Source: Azonexus sp. (GTDB taxonomy: Bacteria > Pseudomonadota > Gammaproteobacteria > Burkholderiales > Rhodocyclaceae). From it: a stretch of DNA of 64,000 nucleotides. The notes beneath the pieces are model-generated. The model saw only the letters and a program-made list of their open reading frames with translations, did no database searches and was not told where the DNA came from. Below are positions 54,191 through 63,275 of the stretch, one piece after another. The stretch's first letter is position 1; every line of letters starts with the position of its first letter. The stretch covers positions 124,001 through 188,000 of the forward strand of contig NZ_JAVBXX010000011.1 in NCBI RefSeq assembly GCF_030824335.1. Reading direction: 5' to 3'. The position numbers and the translations under genes are program-made.

Positions 54191-55335
54191 TTTGCGCCAG
54201 CCATCCCGGAAGCCGCCGGTTTTTCGGCCAATGCTTTATCGCTTCCCCGCTGCTCACCCGACAGCGAAATCGGTGCGCCGGGGCGTAACTTCATCTGGCC
54301 GGCAGTCACGATGACGTCGCCTGCCGCCAAGCCTTCGACCACTTCAACCATCGCATCGCGGCGCACCCCGAGGCGGACGACAACCCGCTCAGCCTTGCCA
54401 TCGACCTGCTTGAATACCGAGGCTTTGGCCCCCGGCACAATGGCCTCTTCCGGCAACATCAGGACACCCTTGCGTTCGCCAAACGCCAGGCGAACCCGCA
54501 CAAACATGCCGGGGCGCAGTTTGCCGGCCGAATTATCGAGCCGTGCCCGAACGGCAATTGAACGACCGTTGGGATCGATCTGCGGATCAATCGCCTCGAC
54601 ACGTGCCGTAAAACGCTGACCGGGTAGCGCATCGCTGGACAATTCAAGCGACTGTCCTGCCGCCAAGCGCCCCAGATAACTTTCGGCCAGGCGAAAATCC
54701 ACGCGCAAACTGCTGATGTCTTCAATATTGACCAGCACTTCGCCTTCCTTGACGTAACTGCCGACGCTGACGTCGCGCAGACCGATCACCCCACGAAATG
54801 GTGCGCGGATACGCATTTTGGCCGCTTTCGCCTCGGCCAGCTGGACAGCGGCCTCCTGCACTTTCAGGGTCGCGCCCGAGGCATCGAGCGCCTGCTGGCT
54901 GATGAATTTCTTGTCGAGCAACTCCTGATTGCGCCGGTAACTGGCCTGCGCCAATCCCAGATTGGCTTGCGCCTGAGCCAGTTCGGCATCCTGGATGGCG
55001 GCATCAAGGGCGATCAGCAAATCGCCCTGCCCAACCACCGCCCCATCGCGAAAACCGATGCGCACCACGCGACCGCTGACTTCCGGACGCAAAATGACTG
55101 ACTCACTGGCTTTCAAGGAGCCTACTGCACTGACTTCGTCGGAAAAATCGACCGCCTGGACGAGCGCAACCTCAACAGCCACCGGACGCTGAGCTGCCGC
55201 AGCCGGCCCAGCGGGCGCGCTGCCCGGTGCAGCAGCAACAGCCGGACTGCGATTGGCTGACCAGGCATAAACCCCCAGAGCAAGCAGCCCGACAAGGGAA
55301 AGCGCGACAACGCCGCGACGGGTCATTGTATTCAT
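54187..55335 (-). CDS. RND efflux periplasmic adaptor (membrane fusion protein)
   Basis: A 382-residue HlyD/AcrA-type adaptor beginning [20 protein letters not shown] (membrane anchor). The lipoyl halves are VILRPEVSGRVVRIGFRDGA and IRAPFRGVIGLRDVSVGSYV, separated by a helical hairpin (AELAQAQANLGLAQASYRRN). The start at ATG 55335 has GAGG ten bases upstream; an open frame continues upstream but overlaps the RlpA-like gene. It bridges the inner-membrane pump and an outer-membrane channel. Confidence 0.94.
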   Translation of the reverse strand: MNTMTRRGVVALSLVGLLALGVYAWSANRSPAVAAAPGSAPAGPAAAAQRPVAVEVALVQAVDFSDEVSAVGSLKASESVILRPEVSGRVVRIGFRDGAVVGQGDLLIALDAAIQDAELAQAQANLGLAQASYRRNQELLDKKFISQQALDASGATLKVQEAAVQLAEAKAAKMRIRAPFRGVIGLRDVSVGSYVKEGEVLVNIEDISSLRVDFRLAESYLGRLAAGQSLELSSDALPGQRFTARVEAIDPQIDPNGRSIAVRARLDNSAGKLRPGMFVRVRLAFGERKGVLMLPEEAIVPGAKASVFKQVDGKAERVVVRLGVRRDAMVEVVEGLAAGDVIVTAGQMKLRPGAPISLSGEQRGSDKALAEKPAASGMAGAK

Positions 55336-55931
55336 GGTGAAGAAACCTCTGTAGCCGGCTGGAGCGCCGGGATCTGGGCGGTATGGTGAGCCACATCGGC
55401 AGGCTGGCCTGCCAAGCCGGCGGCATCGGAGGAAATGCAATCCGGACAGTTGCGCGGCGAGCCGGCAAGTACGTCGGCACATTCCACCGGGCCGACGACA
55501 GGCAACCAGTCAGCCGATAGCAGGGAAACCTCTACCCTGACCACACCGGCCTGCAACATACCCAAATGCCTGCCTACCTCGTGCGTCACATCGATGACGC
55601 GCACGCGGTGCCGACGGCTCATTCGATCATTGACCCGAACAATGGCACACGCGTCATTACTGGGGCGACGCACCAACACGGTACTGCCAAGGGGAAAACG
55701 ATTGCTGGCAGCGGTGAACTCCATCCTGTCGAGCCGCTCACCACTGGCCGTTTTGCGCCCGTGAAGCCGGCTGCCATAGTGGCTGGCCAGCCCCACCACC
55801 GCGTCCTGAGCAAGCCCCGGTAGCGCCAGCGCCGAATCCGCCGCGCAAGCCATCGAGGCCAGCCCAAGGCTGCAGCAAAAAGCCGCAGCCAAGCGGCAGC
55901 AATCAGACCACGAGGGTCTGTGCTTCGTCAC
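55332..55931 (-). CDS. RlpA-like double-psi beta-barrel protein
   Basis: A roughly 199-residue exported protein. The core is a DPBB domain: [38 protein letters not shown] and [20 protein letters not shown], including the catalytic-type Asp of RlpA lytic transglycosylases. There is no SPOR domain. The start is uncertain: GTG 55931 gives a reasonable signal peptide ([18 protein letters not shown]), while TTG 55955 is an alternative. Either way it overlaps the 3' end of purM. The stop overlaps the adaptor start. The link between a peptidoglycan enzyme and an efflux operon is unusual. Confidence 0.8.
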   Translation of the reverse strand: MTKHRPSWSDCCRLAAAFCCSLGLASMACAADSALALPGLAQDAVVGLASHYGSRLHGRKTASGERLDRMEFTAASNRFPLGSTVLVRRPSNDACAIVRVNDRMSRRHRVRVIDVTHEVGRHLGMLQAGVVRVEVSLLSADWLPVVGPVECADVLAGSPRNCPDCISSDAAGLAGQPADVAHHTAQIPALQPATEVSSP

Positions 55932-56943
55932 CCTGCCGGGCCCGGATCTTGCCAATACGATAAACCGCTTCGCCCTGCGCCTTCAGTTCGGCCATCGCTG
56001 CATCGGCGTCAGCCGCAGCAACAACGATGACCAGACCGATACCGCAGTTGAACACGCGGTGCATTTCGTTTTCAGCGACATTGCCTTCGGCCTGCATCCA
56101 GTCGAACAGCTTGGGACGCGGCCAGGCGGCCTTTTCCAGTTCGGCAACAGTGTTTTCCGGCAACACGCGCGGTACGTTTTCCAGCAGGCCGCCACCCGTG
56201 ATGTGCGCCATGCCCTTGATCGCCACCTTTTCCATCGTCGCCAGCACCTGCTTGACGTAGATGCGGGTCGGCGCCATGACCACGTCGGCCAGCGTACGTT
56301 CGCCGTCAAACTTGGCGTTCATGTCCGGATTGGAGCGTTCGATGATCTTGCGCACCAGCGAGTAACCGTTGGAGTGAGCGCCGGAGGAAGCCAGGCCGAG
56401 CACAACATCGCCCGGCGCAATCGACTTGCCGTCGATGGCCTTGGATTTTTCGACAACGCCGACCGCGAAACCGGCCAGGTCGTACTCACCGGCCGGGTAC
56501 ATGCCCGGCATTTCGGCCGTTTCGCCACCGATCAGCGCACAGCCAGCCAGTTCGCAACCCTTGGCGATGCCGCCAACGACGGACGCAGCGGTATCGACAT
56601 CGAGCTTGCCGCAGGCGAAGTAGTCGAGAAAAAACAGCGACTCGGCGCCAAGCACCAAGATGTCGTTGACGCTCATCGCGACCAGATCCTGGCCAACGGT
56701 GTCGTGGCGGTTCAGATCGAACGCCAGGCGCAGTTTGGTACCGACACCGTCAGTCCCGGACACCAGCACCGGTTCCTTGTAACGCTTGGGCACCTCGAAC
56801 AAGGCGCCGAAACCGCCGATACCGCCGAGCACGCCTTCGCGCAGGGTCTTCTTGGCAAGCGGCTTGATGCGCTCGACGAGAGCATCGCCGGCATCGATAT
56901 CGACACCGGCATCACGGTAGGAAAGGGAAGTTGTCTGGGTCAT
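55903..56943 (-). CDS. purM: Phosphoribosylformylglycinamidine cyclo-ligase
   Basis: A 346-residue AIR synthetase that closes the imidazole ring in purine synthesis with ATP. It starts at ATG 56943 ([20 protein letters not shown]). Signatures are [60 protein letters not shown] and [16 protein letters not shown]. Its last 29 bases overlap the RlpA-like gene if that gene starts at 55931. Confidence 0.98.
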   Translation of the reverse strand: MTQTTSLSYRDAGVDIDAGDALVERIKPLAKKTLREGVLGGIGGFGALFEVPKRYKEPVLVSGTDGVGTKLRLAFDLNRHDTVGQDLVAMSVNDILVLGAESLFFLDYFACGKLDVDTAASVVGGIAKGCELAGCALIGGETAEMPGMYPAGEYDLAGFAVGVVEKSKAIDGKSIAPGDVVLGLASSGAHSNGYSLVRKIIERSNPDMNAKFDGERTLADVVMAPTRIYVKQVLATMEKVAIKGMAHITGGGLLENVPRVLPENTVAELEKAAWPRPKLFDWMQAEGNVAENEMHRVFNCGIGLVIVVAAADADAAMAELKAQGEAVYRIGKIRARQGDEAQTLVV

Positions 56944-57094
56944 GATAGGTAAGGCCAACAGGCTGAAAGACCGGAGATTTTACCCGAAACGCGGGCACTT
57001 CTTAAGTTCCGGACACAACAATGAAAAATCCTGCGGTCGACGCGCATTCCGGGCAACTTTTTCCGGCACCGCCTGGCTTATCATTGCCGCCATC

Positions 57095-57769
57095 ATGAAC
57101 ATCCTGATCGTCGACGACGAACCGGCCATCGCCGATACGCTGAGCTACGCGCTGCGCGCCGAGGGCTTCGCCACCGAATGCTGCACGCTGGGCGGCGAGG
57201 CGCTGGCGCGGCTGCAACAGGGCGGCGTCGATTTCGTCGTCCTCGACGTCGGCCTGCCCGACATCACCGGCTTCGACGTCTGCCGCGCGCTGCGCCGCGA
57301 GTCCGACCTGCCGGTGCTGTTCCTGACTGCCCGTTCCGACGAGGTCGACCGCATCGTCGGCCTCGAACTCGGCGGCGACGACTACGTCACCAAACCGTTC
57401 AGCCCGCGCGAAGTTGCTTCGCGGGTGCGCGCCATCCTGCGCCGCCTGCACGCCAACGGTGAATCTCGCGGTCAACCCGAAAAAACGGCCAAATTCGCCG
57501 TCGACCGCGACGGCCTGCGCATCGCCTACCACGGCCACTGGCTGGCGCTGACCCGCTACGAATACCTGCTGCTGGCGCTGCTGCTCGAACGTCCGGGGCG
57601 CATCCTGAGCCGCCCGCAGATCATGGCGGCAGTCTGGCAGGACGACGGCGAAAGCCTGGAGCGCACCGTCGACACCCACATCAAGACGCTGCGCGGCAAG
57701 CTGCGCGCGGTGCGCGACGAAGAGGCGATCCTCACCCATCGCGGCCTCGGCTACAGCCTGAGCGCCTGA
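57095..57769 (+). CDS. creB: Two-component response regulator CreB
   Basis: A 224-residue OmpR/PhoB-type regulator starting at ATG 57095. The receiver has acidic pocket VDDEP, phospho-acceptor Asp in VVLDVGLPDITGFDVCRALR, the Thr in VLFLTARS and Lys in YVTKPFSP. The C-terminal winged helix contains LTRYEYLLLALLLERPGRIL and TVDTHIKTLRGKLRAVRDEE. CreB/CreC assignment rests on overall resemblance and on CreC downstream and CreD 4.2 kb further on. Local codon use is very GC-rich. Confidence 0.93.
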   Translation: MNILIVDDEPAIADTLSYALRAEGFATECCTLGGEALARLQQGGVDFVVLDVGLPDITGFDVCRALRRESDLPVLFLTARSDEVDRIVGLELGGDDYVTKPFSPREVASRVRAILRRLHANGESRGQPEKTAKFAVDRDGLRIAYHGHWLALTRYEYLLLALLLERPGRILSRPQIMAAVWQDDGESLERTVDTHIKTLRGKLRAVRDEEAILTHRGLGYSLSA

Positions 57770-57772
57770 CCC

Positions 57773-59200
57773 GTGAACATCTCGGTCCGCCTGTTCTTCG
57801 GCTATTTCCTGGTGGTCGGGCTGGCCGCCTGGTTCGTGCTGTACACCTTCGTCAAGGAAAGCGAGCCGAGCATCCGCCAGGCGACCGAGGAAAGCCTGGT
57901 CGACAGCGCCAACCTGCTTGCCGAACTGGCCGCCGGCGAACTCGCCGCCGGGCACATCAACGAGGGCGCCTTCGCCACGGCGGTCGCCGCCGCGCTGCAG
58001 CGCCACCCGGGCGCCGAAATCTATGGCATCAAGAAGGACAGCGTCGACCTGCGCATCACCCTCACCGACGCACGCGGCATCGTCGTCTACGACTCGGCCG
58101 GGCAGGCGCAGGGCAAGGATTTTTCGAAATGGAACGACGTCGCCCGCGTGCTGCGCGGCGAATACGGCGCCCGCCAGAGCCGGATCGACCCGAACGACCC
58201 GAGCACCTCGGTCATGCACGTCGCCGCCCCGGTGCGCCGCGACGGCCAGTTGATCGGCGTCGTCTCGCTGGCCAAGCCGATGACCTCGATCGCCCCCTTC
58301 GTCGAGCGCGCCACCGACCGCGTCCGCGCCTCGGGCCTGACGCTGCTGCTGGCGACAGCGGTGATCGGCCTGGTATTCACCGCCTGGCTCAGCTGGTCGA
58401 TCCACCGCCTGCGCGACTACGCCCGCGCCGTCAGCGAAGGGCAGAAGGCCGAACCGCCAAGCGGCGGCGGCCGCCAACTCTCCGAACTGGCGCAGGCACT
58501 GGCGACCATGCGCGAAAAGCTCGAAGGCAAGCAGTACGTCGAACGCTACGTGCAGAACCTGGCGCACGAGATGAAAAGCCCGCTGACCGCCGTCATCGGC
58601 GCCGCCGAAATCCTCGAAGACGAACTCCCGGCCGAAGACCGCCGCCGCTTCGCCGCCAGCATCGGCGAACAGGCCGGGCGCCTGCGCGACATCATCGACC
58701 GCATGCTGCAACTCGCCCGCGTCGAACAACTGCAGGCCCCCGGCGCCAATGTTGCGGTCGACCTCGCCGAACTGCTCAAAACCGCCGTCGCCGACCGCCA
58801 ACTCGCGCTCGCCGCCCGCAATCTGAATTGCGTCATCGACGCCGAGCCGGGCATCAACATCAACGGCGACGCTTTCCTGCTGCGCCAGGCCGTCCTCAAC
58901 CTGCTCGACAACGCCATCGAATTCTCCCCCGACGGCGGCGAAATCTCGCTGACTCTGCGGTCGACCGCAGAAATCGCCGAAATCCGCCTCCGCGACCACG
59001 GCGCCGGCGCCCCCGACTACGCCTTGGCGCAACTCTTCAACCGCTTCTACTCCCTGCCCCGCCCGGCAACGGGGAAGAAGAGCACGGGGCTGGGGCTGGC
59101 GTTGGTGCGGGAGGTGGCGCGACTGCACGGTGGCGAGGCGGGATTTGCCAATCATCCGGAGGGTGGTGGTGAGGCGCTGCTGACTTTGGCACTTGGCTGA
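57773..59200 (+). CDS. creC: Two-component sensor histidine kinase CreC
   Basis: A 475-residue sensor kinase starting with GTG 57773, three bases after creB. TM1 (LFFGYFLVVGLAAWFVLYTF), a periplasmic sensor (about 30-185), TM2 (LTLLLATAVIGLVFTAWLSW), HAMP, HisKA with the phospho-His in NLAHEMKSPLTAVIGAAE and HATPase with NLLDNAIEFSPDGGE and STGLGLALVREVARLHGG. In E. coli CreBC responds to growth conditions and controls creD. Here creD is separated by the accessory segment. Two iterated 10-mers are in frame (58753 AVD and the full palindrome at 58956). Confidence 0.94.
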   Translation: MNISVRLFFGYFLVVGLAAWFVLYTFVKESEPSIRQATEESLVDSANLLAELAAGELAAGHINEGAFATAVAAALQRHPGAEIYGIKKDSVDLRITLTDARGIVVYDSAGQAQGKDFSKWNDVARVLRGEYGARQSRIDPNDPSTSVMHVAAPVRRDGQLIGVVSLAKPMTSIAPFVERATDRVRASGLTLLLATAVIGLVFTAWLSWSIHRLRDYARAVSEGQKAEPPSGGGRQLSELAQALATMREKLEGKQYVERYVQNLAHEMKSPLTAVIGAAEILEDELPAEDRRRFAASIGEQAGRLRDIIDRMLQLARVEQLQAPGANVAVDLAELLKTAVADRQLALAARNLNCVIDAEPGININGDAFLLRQAVLNLLDNAIEFSPDGGEISLTLRSTAEIAEIRLRDHGAGAPDYALAQLFNRFYSLPRPATGKKSTGLGLALVREVARLHGGEAGFANHPEGGGEALLTLALG

Positions 59201-59231
59201 AAGCCAAACTAACGCACTTCGCAAACAAGAG

Positions 59232-59255
59232 CATTTTCCCGGCCCCGGGAAAATG
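59232..59255. repeat. 24-bp inverted repeat (11-bp arms)
   Basis: CATTTTCCCGG (59232-59242) pairs with CCGGGAAAATG (59245-59255) across a CC centre. The outer bases CATTTTC and GAAAATG are the same as those of the palindrome at 59308-59337. Confidence 0.9.
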
Positions 59256-59271
59256 GTTCAGAAAAGCGATC

Positions 59272-59394
59272 ATGGATAAAACTGCAGACTGCAGCGCGCC
59301 CCCTGAGGACCATTTTCGTGACGTCACGAAAATGGTCGAGATCGGCAAAGGTGGCCAGCGCCCCGTCGACGACTTCATGCTCACCCACTACTGA
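59272..59394 (+). pseudogene. Fragment of a DinD-like (DNA-damage-inducible protein D) gene
   Basis: ATG 59272 opens a 40-codon frame whose last 30 residues, PPEDHFRDVTKMVEIGKGGQ followed by RPVDDFMLTHY, resemble the internal segment of DinD, where homologues read DHFRDVTKMV, a Gly-rich turn and then a ...LSRYACYLIAQNGDP block. The frame stops exactly where that block should continue. Just upstream a second frame reads EHFPGPGKMVQKSDHG (59229-59276), another copy of the HF....KMV pattern. The full-length gene (about 270 residues) is not present. DinD genes are often carried near restriction or antirepressor loci. Confidence 0.55.
59308..59337. repeat. 30-bp perfect palindrome inside the DinD-like fragment
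   Basis: GACCATTTTCGTGAC (59308-59322) is followed directly by its exact reverse complement GTCACGAAAATGGTC (59323-59337). In the DinD frame it encodes DHFRDVTKMV. Confidence 0.95.
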
Positions 59395-59571
59395 AACTGG
59401 AGCAGCGAGATGAGTTGGATGCGGATGCCGACGATTTGGCTCTATCTCTTGATCCCGTAATTTTGAAAATCAACACCCTCAAACCAAACAGGCCAAAAAG
59501 CATGCATTACAAAGGCATGGCATTCCGGGGGATAATCACATCTTCACTCCCTCGCTCCGCCGCAGAAAACA

Positions 59572-62130
59572 ATGCTTGCCTACCAACAAAGCACGCTCTG
59601 GAAAACCGCTTTTCCTGAAGGCTTTACTGAATATACGGCTCAATGTAAACGCCTTACCGAAGCCTACGAACGCTTTCACGAACGGGTAGCGCAACTCCTT
59701 GGACTGATCAAAGCAGAACTGCCAAACCTGACCCTGCATGACATCACCCACGTTGACGCCCTCTGGCAGGTCGCTTCGGAAATTGCCGGCCCGAATTACC
59801 CCCTCAACCCGGCAGAGGCTCTGGTTCTCGGCGGCGCCTTCCTGCTACACGACGCAGCCCATTGTCGTGCAGCCTATCCAGGCGGACTCGATCAATTACA
59901 GGCAACCGCAGAATGGCGGGACTCGGCGGCACTACGCAAACTCGACCCGACCACGCTAACCGAAGGCAGCCAGGACTTTCAGGCCGTACTGTTCGACACG
60001 CTACGCACACTGCATCCGCGCCAAGCCCGCGAGCTTCCCTTTGCCGAATGGAAGGACAACGACGGCACAACGTTGCGCCTATTCCCCGATGACGAGTTAC
60101 GCGACGCCTATGGCGATCTGATCGGGCAAATAGCCCAAAGCCACTGGTCGCACCCGCATGAACTGGAAGTCTTCGCCAAGAGCACGGTCACCGCACCAAG
60201 CTGCCTGAACCCGGCAAACTGGACGGTTGATCCACTGAAACTGGCAATCCTGCTGCGCGTTGCTGATGCCTGCCACATGGATGCCAAGCGCGCCCCACGC
60301 TTCCTGATGCTGCTCAAACAGCCGCAGGGCATATCGAGCCAGCACTGGCGCTTCCAGTCCAAATTGCATCAAGTCAAATGCGACAGCGAGCGGGAAGAAC
60401 TCATCCTTTCCGGCAGCCCCTTCCCGGCCAGCGAACAAGCCGCGTGGTGGCTCGCTTACGATGCTGCCTGCCTGGCTGACCGGGAACTGAGCGCCGCCGA
60501 CAGCCTGTTGCGCGACCACCACGGCGAACGCCTCGCGGCACGCGAAATTGCCGGCATCAAGAGCCCGCAAAGCTTTGCCCGCCAGGTTCCGACCAAAGAC
60601 TGGTATCCGGTCGACACCTCGCTGCGCATCAGCAACATCCAGTCGGTCGTCGAACGCTTTGGCGGCGAAAAGCTCTACGGCGACAAACCCTGGCTGGCCC
60701 TGCGCGAACTGATCCAGAACGCCCGCGATGCCATCCACGCTGCCCGTAGCCTGGGCTACCTGAACAAAGACGAAGGTGAAATCGAAGTCGCCATCGAGGA
60801 TGCCGACGATGGCCACTGGCTGCATGTAACGGACAACGGCATCGGCATGAGTCGCTACGTGCTGACCGAAGTATTACTGGATTTCGGTCACTCGCTTTGG
60901 CGTAGCGCCGATCTGAGCGGGGAATGGAGCGGGCTGGCGGCAAGTGGATTCGAGGCCGTTGGGCAGTTCGGGATCGGGTTTTTCTCGGTATTCATGCTGG
61001 GCGAGAAGGTTCGTGTTTGTACGCGGCGGTGTGAAACCAAAGATGACGAAAGTGATCGTGGCTGGCTATTGGAATTCACATCAGGAACGAAAAATCGGCC
61101 CTTACTAAGAGAGCCTTCAAGCATTGAACGGCAAAAAAAATCTGGAACTCGTATCTCTATTTTTCTAACGCCAGAAAAGCTTCTCGATCTTTGTATTAAG
61201 GAAGGCTCTACAAAAGACCCCAACGGAAGATGGTCTCTGGAACAAACCTGCGCTTTCCTGGCTCCTGCGCTCGACATTGACGTATCGGTTTGCGCCGCCG
61301 CACAAAAAAAGCAGGTCGTTAAAGCAAATGATTGGAAAACACTCCCTCCTTTTGAACTTTTGCAACGCATTGCTCCTCTTTATTACCTCGGCAAAAATCC
61401 CGACGATTTTGGTCCATGGTCCCACGTAACAGGAGTATTCAATGATCAAGGATTACTACACGGGCGTTGTGCAGCACATACCAGGTACATACATGATCTT
61501 GGCGTTGGAGTAACCAACGGAATTTTCGCCGGGCGCCTTGGCTTCATCTCTGGCTTGATATTTTCCAAACCACAAAGCGACCTTGCCCGGCAAAGTGCCA
61601 TACCCGAGATTTCCCTAGCAAACATTCAAACTTGGGCTGAAAGACAAAAAAAGACATTATTCAACCTTAATGGTTTAGATGACTCGCATAGCGCGTTGTT
61701 GATTCAGTTGGGCGCCAGTCATGACAAATTGATTATCGGCTCACTCGGAGGCGAGCGAGTAACATTTCAAGAATTGGTCTCCTCCTTAAAAGAAATGAAA
61801 ACCCTATTAATTTATGAAGGAGATGTCAGTCACGATGGAGAGGATGGCGTTCGAGAAAGCGATTTCTCTGACTTCCAGCCAAATGAGCAGCTATTCGAGA
61901 GCAACGACTTGGAGGGTCATATTTCGTGGTTGGCCGAACTCGAATCACCCTCTGTCGATCAAAGTGCATGGTCCATGAAAGCTGCGCTTGAAAGTGCCAT
62001 CTCAAAATCGTGCACTCACTGGGGTGAAACAAAAAAACACGTTCCAGTTGGCAATGTCGACGGCACCACGATCTATAGAGTTTGTCGAGTTGTAGTCCTT
62101 TGCCACTCCGACTTTGAAGTGCCATTTTGA
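59572..62130 (+). CDS. HD-domain plus Hsp90-like (GHKL) ATPase protein
   Basis: An 852-residue protein of unusual build. Residues about 50-250 form an HD-type domain (TLHDITHVDAL with His56/Asp57/His60, GGAFLLHDAAH with His93/Asp94, LLRVADACHMDAKRAPR). Residues about 370-480 hold a GHKL ATP site: ALRELIQNARDAIHA (N box), HVTDNGIGMS (G1) and VGQFGIGFFSVFMLGEKV (G2). The remaining 370 residues are Hsp90-middle-like at best and otherwise unrecognised. Base composition changes abruptly near residue 480: 44 of 60 bases are G/C at 60481-60540, but only 18 of 60 at 61621-61680. GHKL ATPases of this kind are recurrent in prokaryotic conflict loci, so a defence role is plausible but unproven. No good ribosome site precedes ATG 59572. 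Confidence 0.85.
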   Translation: MLAYQQSTLWKTAFPEGFTEYTAQCKRLTEAYERFHERVAQLLGLIKAELPNLTLHDITHVDALWQVASEIAGPNYPLNPAEALVLGGAFLLHDAAHCRAAYPGGLDQLQATAEWRDSAALRKLDPTTLTEGSQDFQAVLFDTLRTLHPRQARELPFAEWKDNDGTTLRLFPDDELRDAYGDLIGQIAQSHWSHPHELEVFAKSTVTAPSCLNPANWTVDPLKLAILLRVADACHMDAKRAPRFLMLLKQPQGISSQHWRFQSKLHQVKCDSEREELILSGSPFPASEQAAWWLAYDAACLADRELSAADSLLRDHHGERLAAREIAGIKSPQSFARQVPTKDWYPVDTSLRISNIQSVVERFGGEKLYGDKPWLALRELIQNARDAIHAARSLGYLNKDEGEIEVAIEDADDGHWLHVTDNGIGMSRYVLTEVLLDFGHSLWRSADLSGEWSGLAASGFEAVGQFGIGFFSVFMLGEKVRVCTRRCETKDDESDRGWLLEFTSGTKNRPLLREPSSIERQKKSGTRISIFLTPEKLLDLCIKEGSTKDPNGRWSLEQTCAFLAPALDIDVSVCAAAQKKQVVKANDWKTLPPFELLQRIAPLYYLGKNPDDFGPWSHVTGVFNDQGLLHGRCAAHTRYIHDLGVGVTNGIFAGRLGFISGLIFSKPQSDLARQSAIPEISLANIQTWAERQKKTLFNLNGLDDSHSALLIQLGASHDKLIIGSLGGERVTFQELVSSLKEMKTLLIYEGDVSHDGEDGVRESDFSDFQPNEQLFESNDLEGHISWLAELESPSVDQSAWSMKAALESAISKSCTHWGETKKHVPVGNVDGTTIYRVCRVVVLCHSDFEVPF

Positions 62131-62225
62131 ATAACCAGATAGATAAGCAGGATGAAATGGGATCGAAGCCATGATGTTCAAATTATTGCGCTACACATAG
62201 CAGGCGCCTTCGCTGGTAACTCAAT

Positions 62226-63239
62226 ATGCCCGAACTAATCCTCTACACCACCGAAGACGGCCAGACCAGCATCAAGCTGCGCGCCGAGGACGGCACGGTC
62301 TGGCTGTCGCAGCAGGAGATGGCCGAGTTGTTCGCGACCAGCATCCCGAACATCAACCAGCATGTGCGCAAGATTCTGGCTGAGGGCGAGCAGACCGAGG
62401 CAACTATTAAGTCTTGCTTAATAGTTCAAGACGAAGGCAGCAGAAGCGTTCGCCGTAAAACCATGGTGTACAGCCTGCCACTGATCCTGGCCGTCGGCTA
62501 TCGGGTACGCTCGGCACGCGGCACGCAGTTCCGACAGTGGGCGACACGACATCTGGACGAATTCCTGGTCAAGGGCTTCGTCATGGACGACGCGCGACTG
62601 AAGGACCCGGCCGGCTGGGATTATTTCGACGAACTGCTGGCCCGCATCCGCGACATCCGGAGTTCGGAGAAGCGCTTTTACCAGAAGGTGCGCGACATTT
62701 ATGCGACGGCGGTCGATTACGACGGCAAGAGCGAGGAGGCACAATTGTTCTTCAAGAAAGTGCAGAACAAGATGCTGTGGGCAATCACCGGCCAGACGGC
62801 GGCCGAGTTGATTGCCGCTCGCGCCGATGTCGGGGCGCCGAACATGGGATTGACCACTTGGGCCGGCACACAGGTTCGCCAGAAGGACGTGACGATTGCC
62901 AAGAATTACATGAACGCCGAGGAGATCGACGAGTTGAACCGCGTCGTCACCATGTATCTGGAATTCGCCGAAGATCAGGCGCGCCGCCGCAAGACGATGA
63001 CCATGGCCGATTGGGCTGACCGGCTCGACGCCTTCCTGAATTTCAATGAACGTGAAGTGCTGACGCATGCCGGCAAACTGCGCGCTGAAGTCGCGGAAAA
63101 GCTGGCACTGGAGCGCTACACGGCTTTTGATAGCGCGCGCCGACAACACGCCGCAGAGCTCGCTGATGCAGAAGATATGGCAGCACTTGAAGTGCTGCAA
63201 AAAACAACACCAATTGATCCGGGGTCGGATCAGGCGTAA
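62226..63239 (+). CDS. RhuM family protein
   Basis: A 337-residue protein matching the RhuM (SPI-3 virulence protein) family over its length. Landmarks are WLSQQEMAELFATSIPNINQ (helix-turn-helix-like), VYSLPLILAVGYRVRSARGT, FRQWATRHLDEFLVKGFVMD and FYQKVRDIYATAVDYDGKSE. RhuM proteins are common beside restriction and toxin loci, and their biochemical function is unknown. GC content returns to host level here, in contrast to the 3' half of the preceding gene. It lies 95 bases after that gene; the spacer has no clear promoter or terminator. The C-terminus ends ...PIDPGSDQA. Confidence 0.92.
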   Translation: MPELILYTTEDGQTSIKLRAEDGTVWLSQQEMAELFATSIPNINQHVRKILAEGEQTEATIKSCLIVQDEGSRSVRRKTMVYSLPLILAVGYRVRSARGTQFRQWATRHLDEFLVKGFVMDDARLKDPAGWDYFDELLARIRDIRSSEKRFYQKVRDIYATAVDYDGKSEEAQLFFKKVQNKMLWAITGQTAAELIAARADVGAPNMGLTTWAGTQVRQKDVTIAKNYMNAEEIDELNRVVTMYLEFAEDQARRRKTMTMADWADRLDAFLNFNEREVLTHAGKLRAEVAEKLALERYTAFDSARRQHAAELADAEDMAALEVLQKTTPIDPGSDQA

Positions 63240-63275
63240 CAACCATCAGGCGCTACAGCCCCAAAGCGGACCAGA

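Larger units (their letters stand above)
59201..59571. other. 371-base junction of the accessory segment with gene debris
   Basis: Right after creC the sequence stops looking like host coding DNA. It holds two related palindromes (59232-59255 and 59308-59337) and a DinD-like fragment (59272-59394). A further open stretch follows (59391 onward: LLKLEQRDELDADADDLALS) that reads like the tail of another lost gene, family not recognised. No promoter for the gene at 59572 is evident. Confidence 0.6.

Noticed and set aside
57002..59224. A 740-codon minus-strand open frame across creB and creC
   Set aside because: Both cre genes have intact catalytic motifs on the plus strand; the antisense frame has low-complexity Gly/Ala/Asp/Val composition without motifs.
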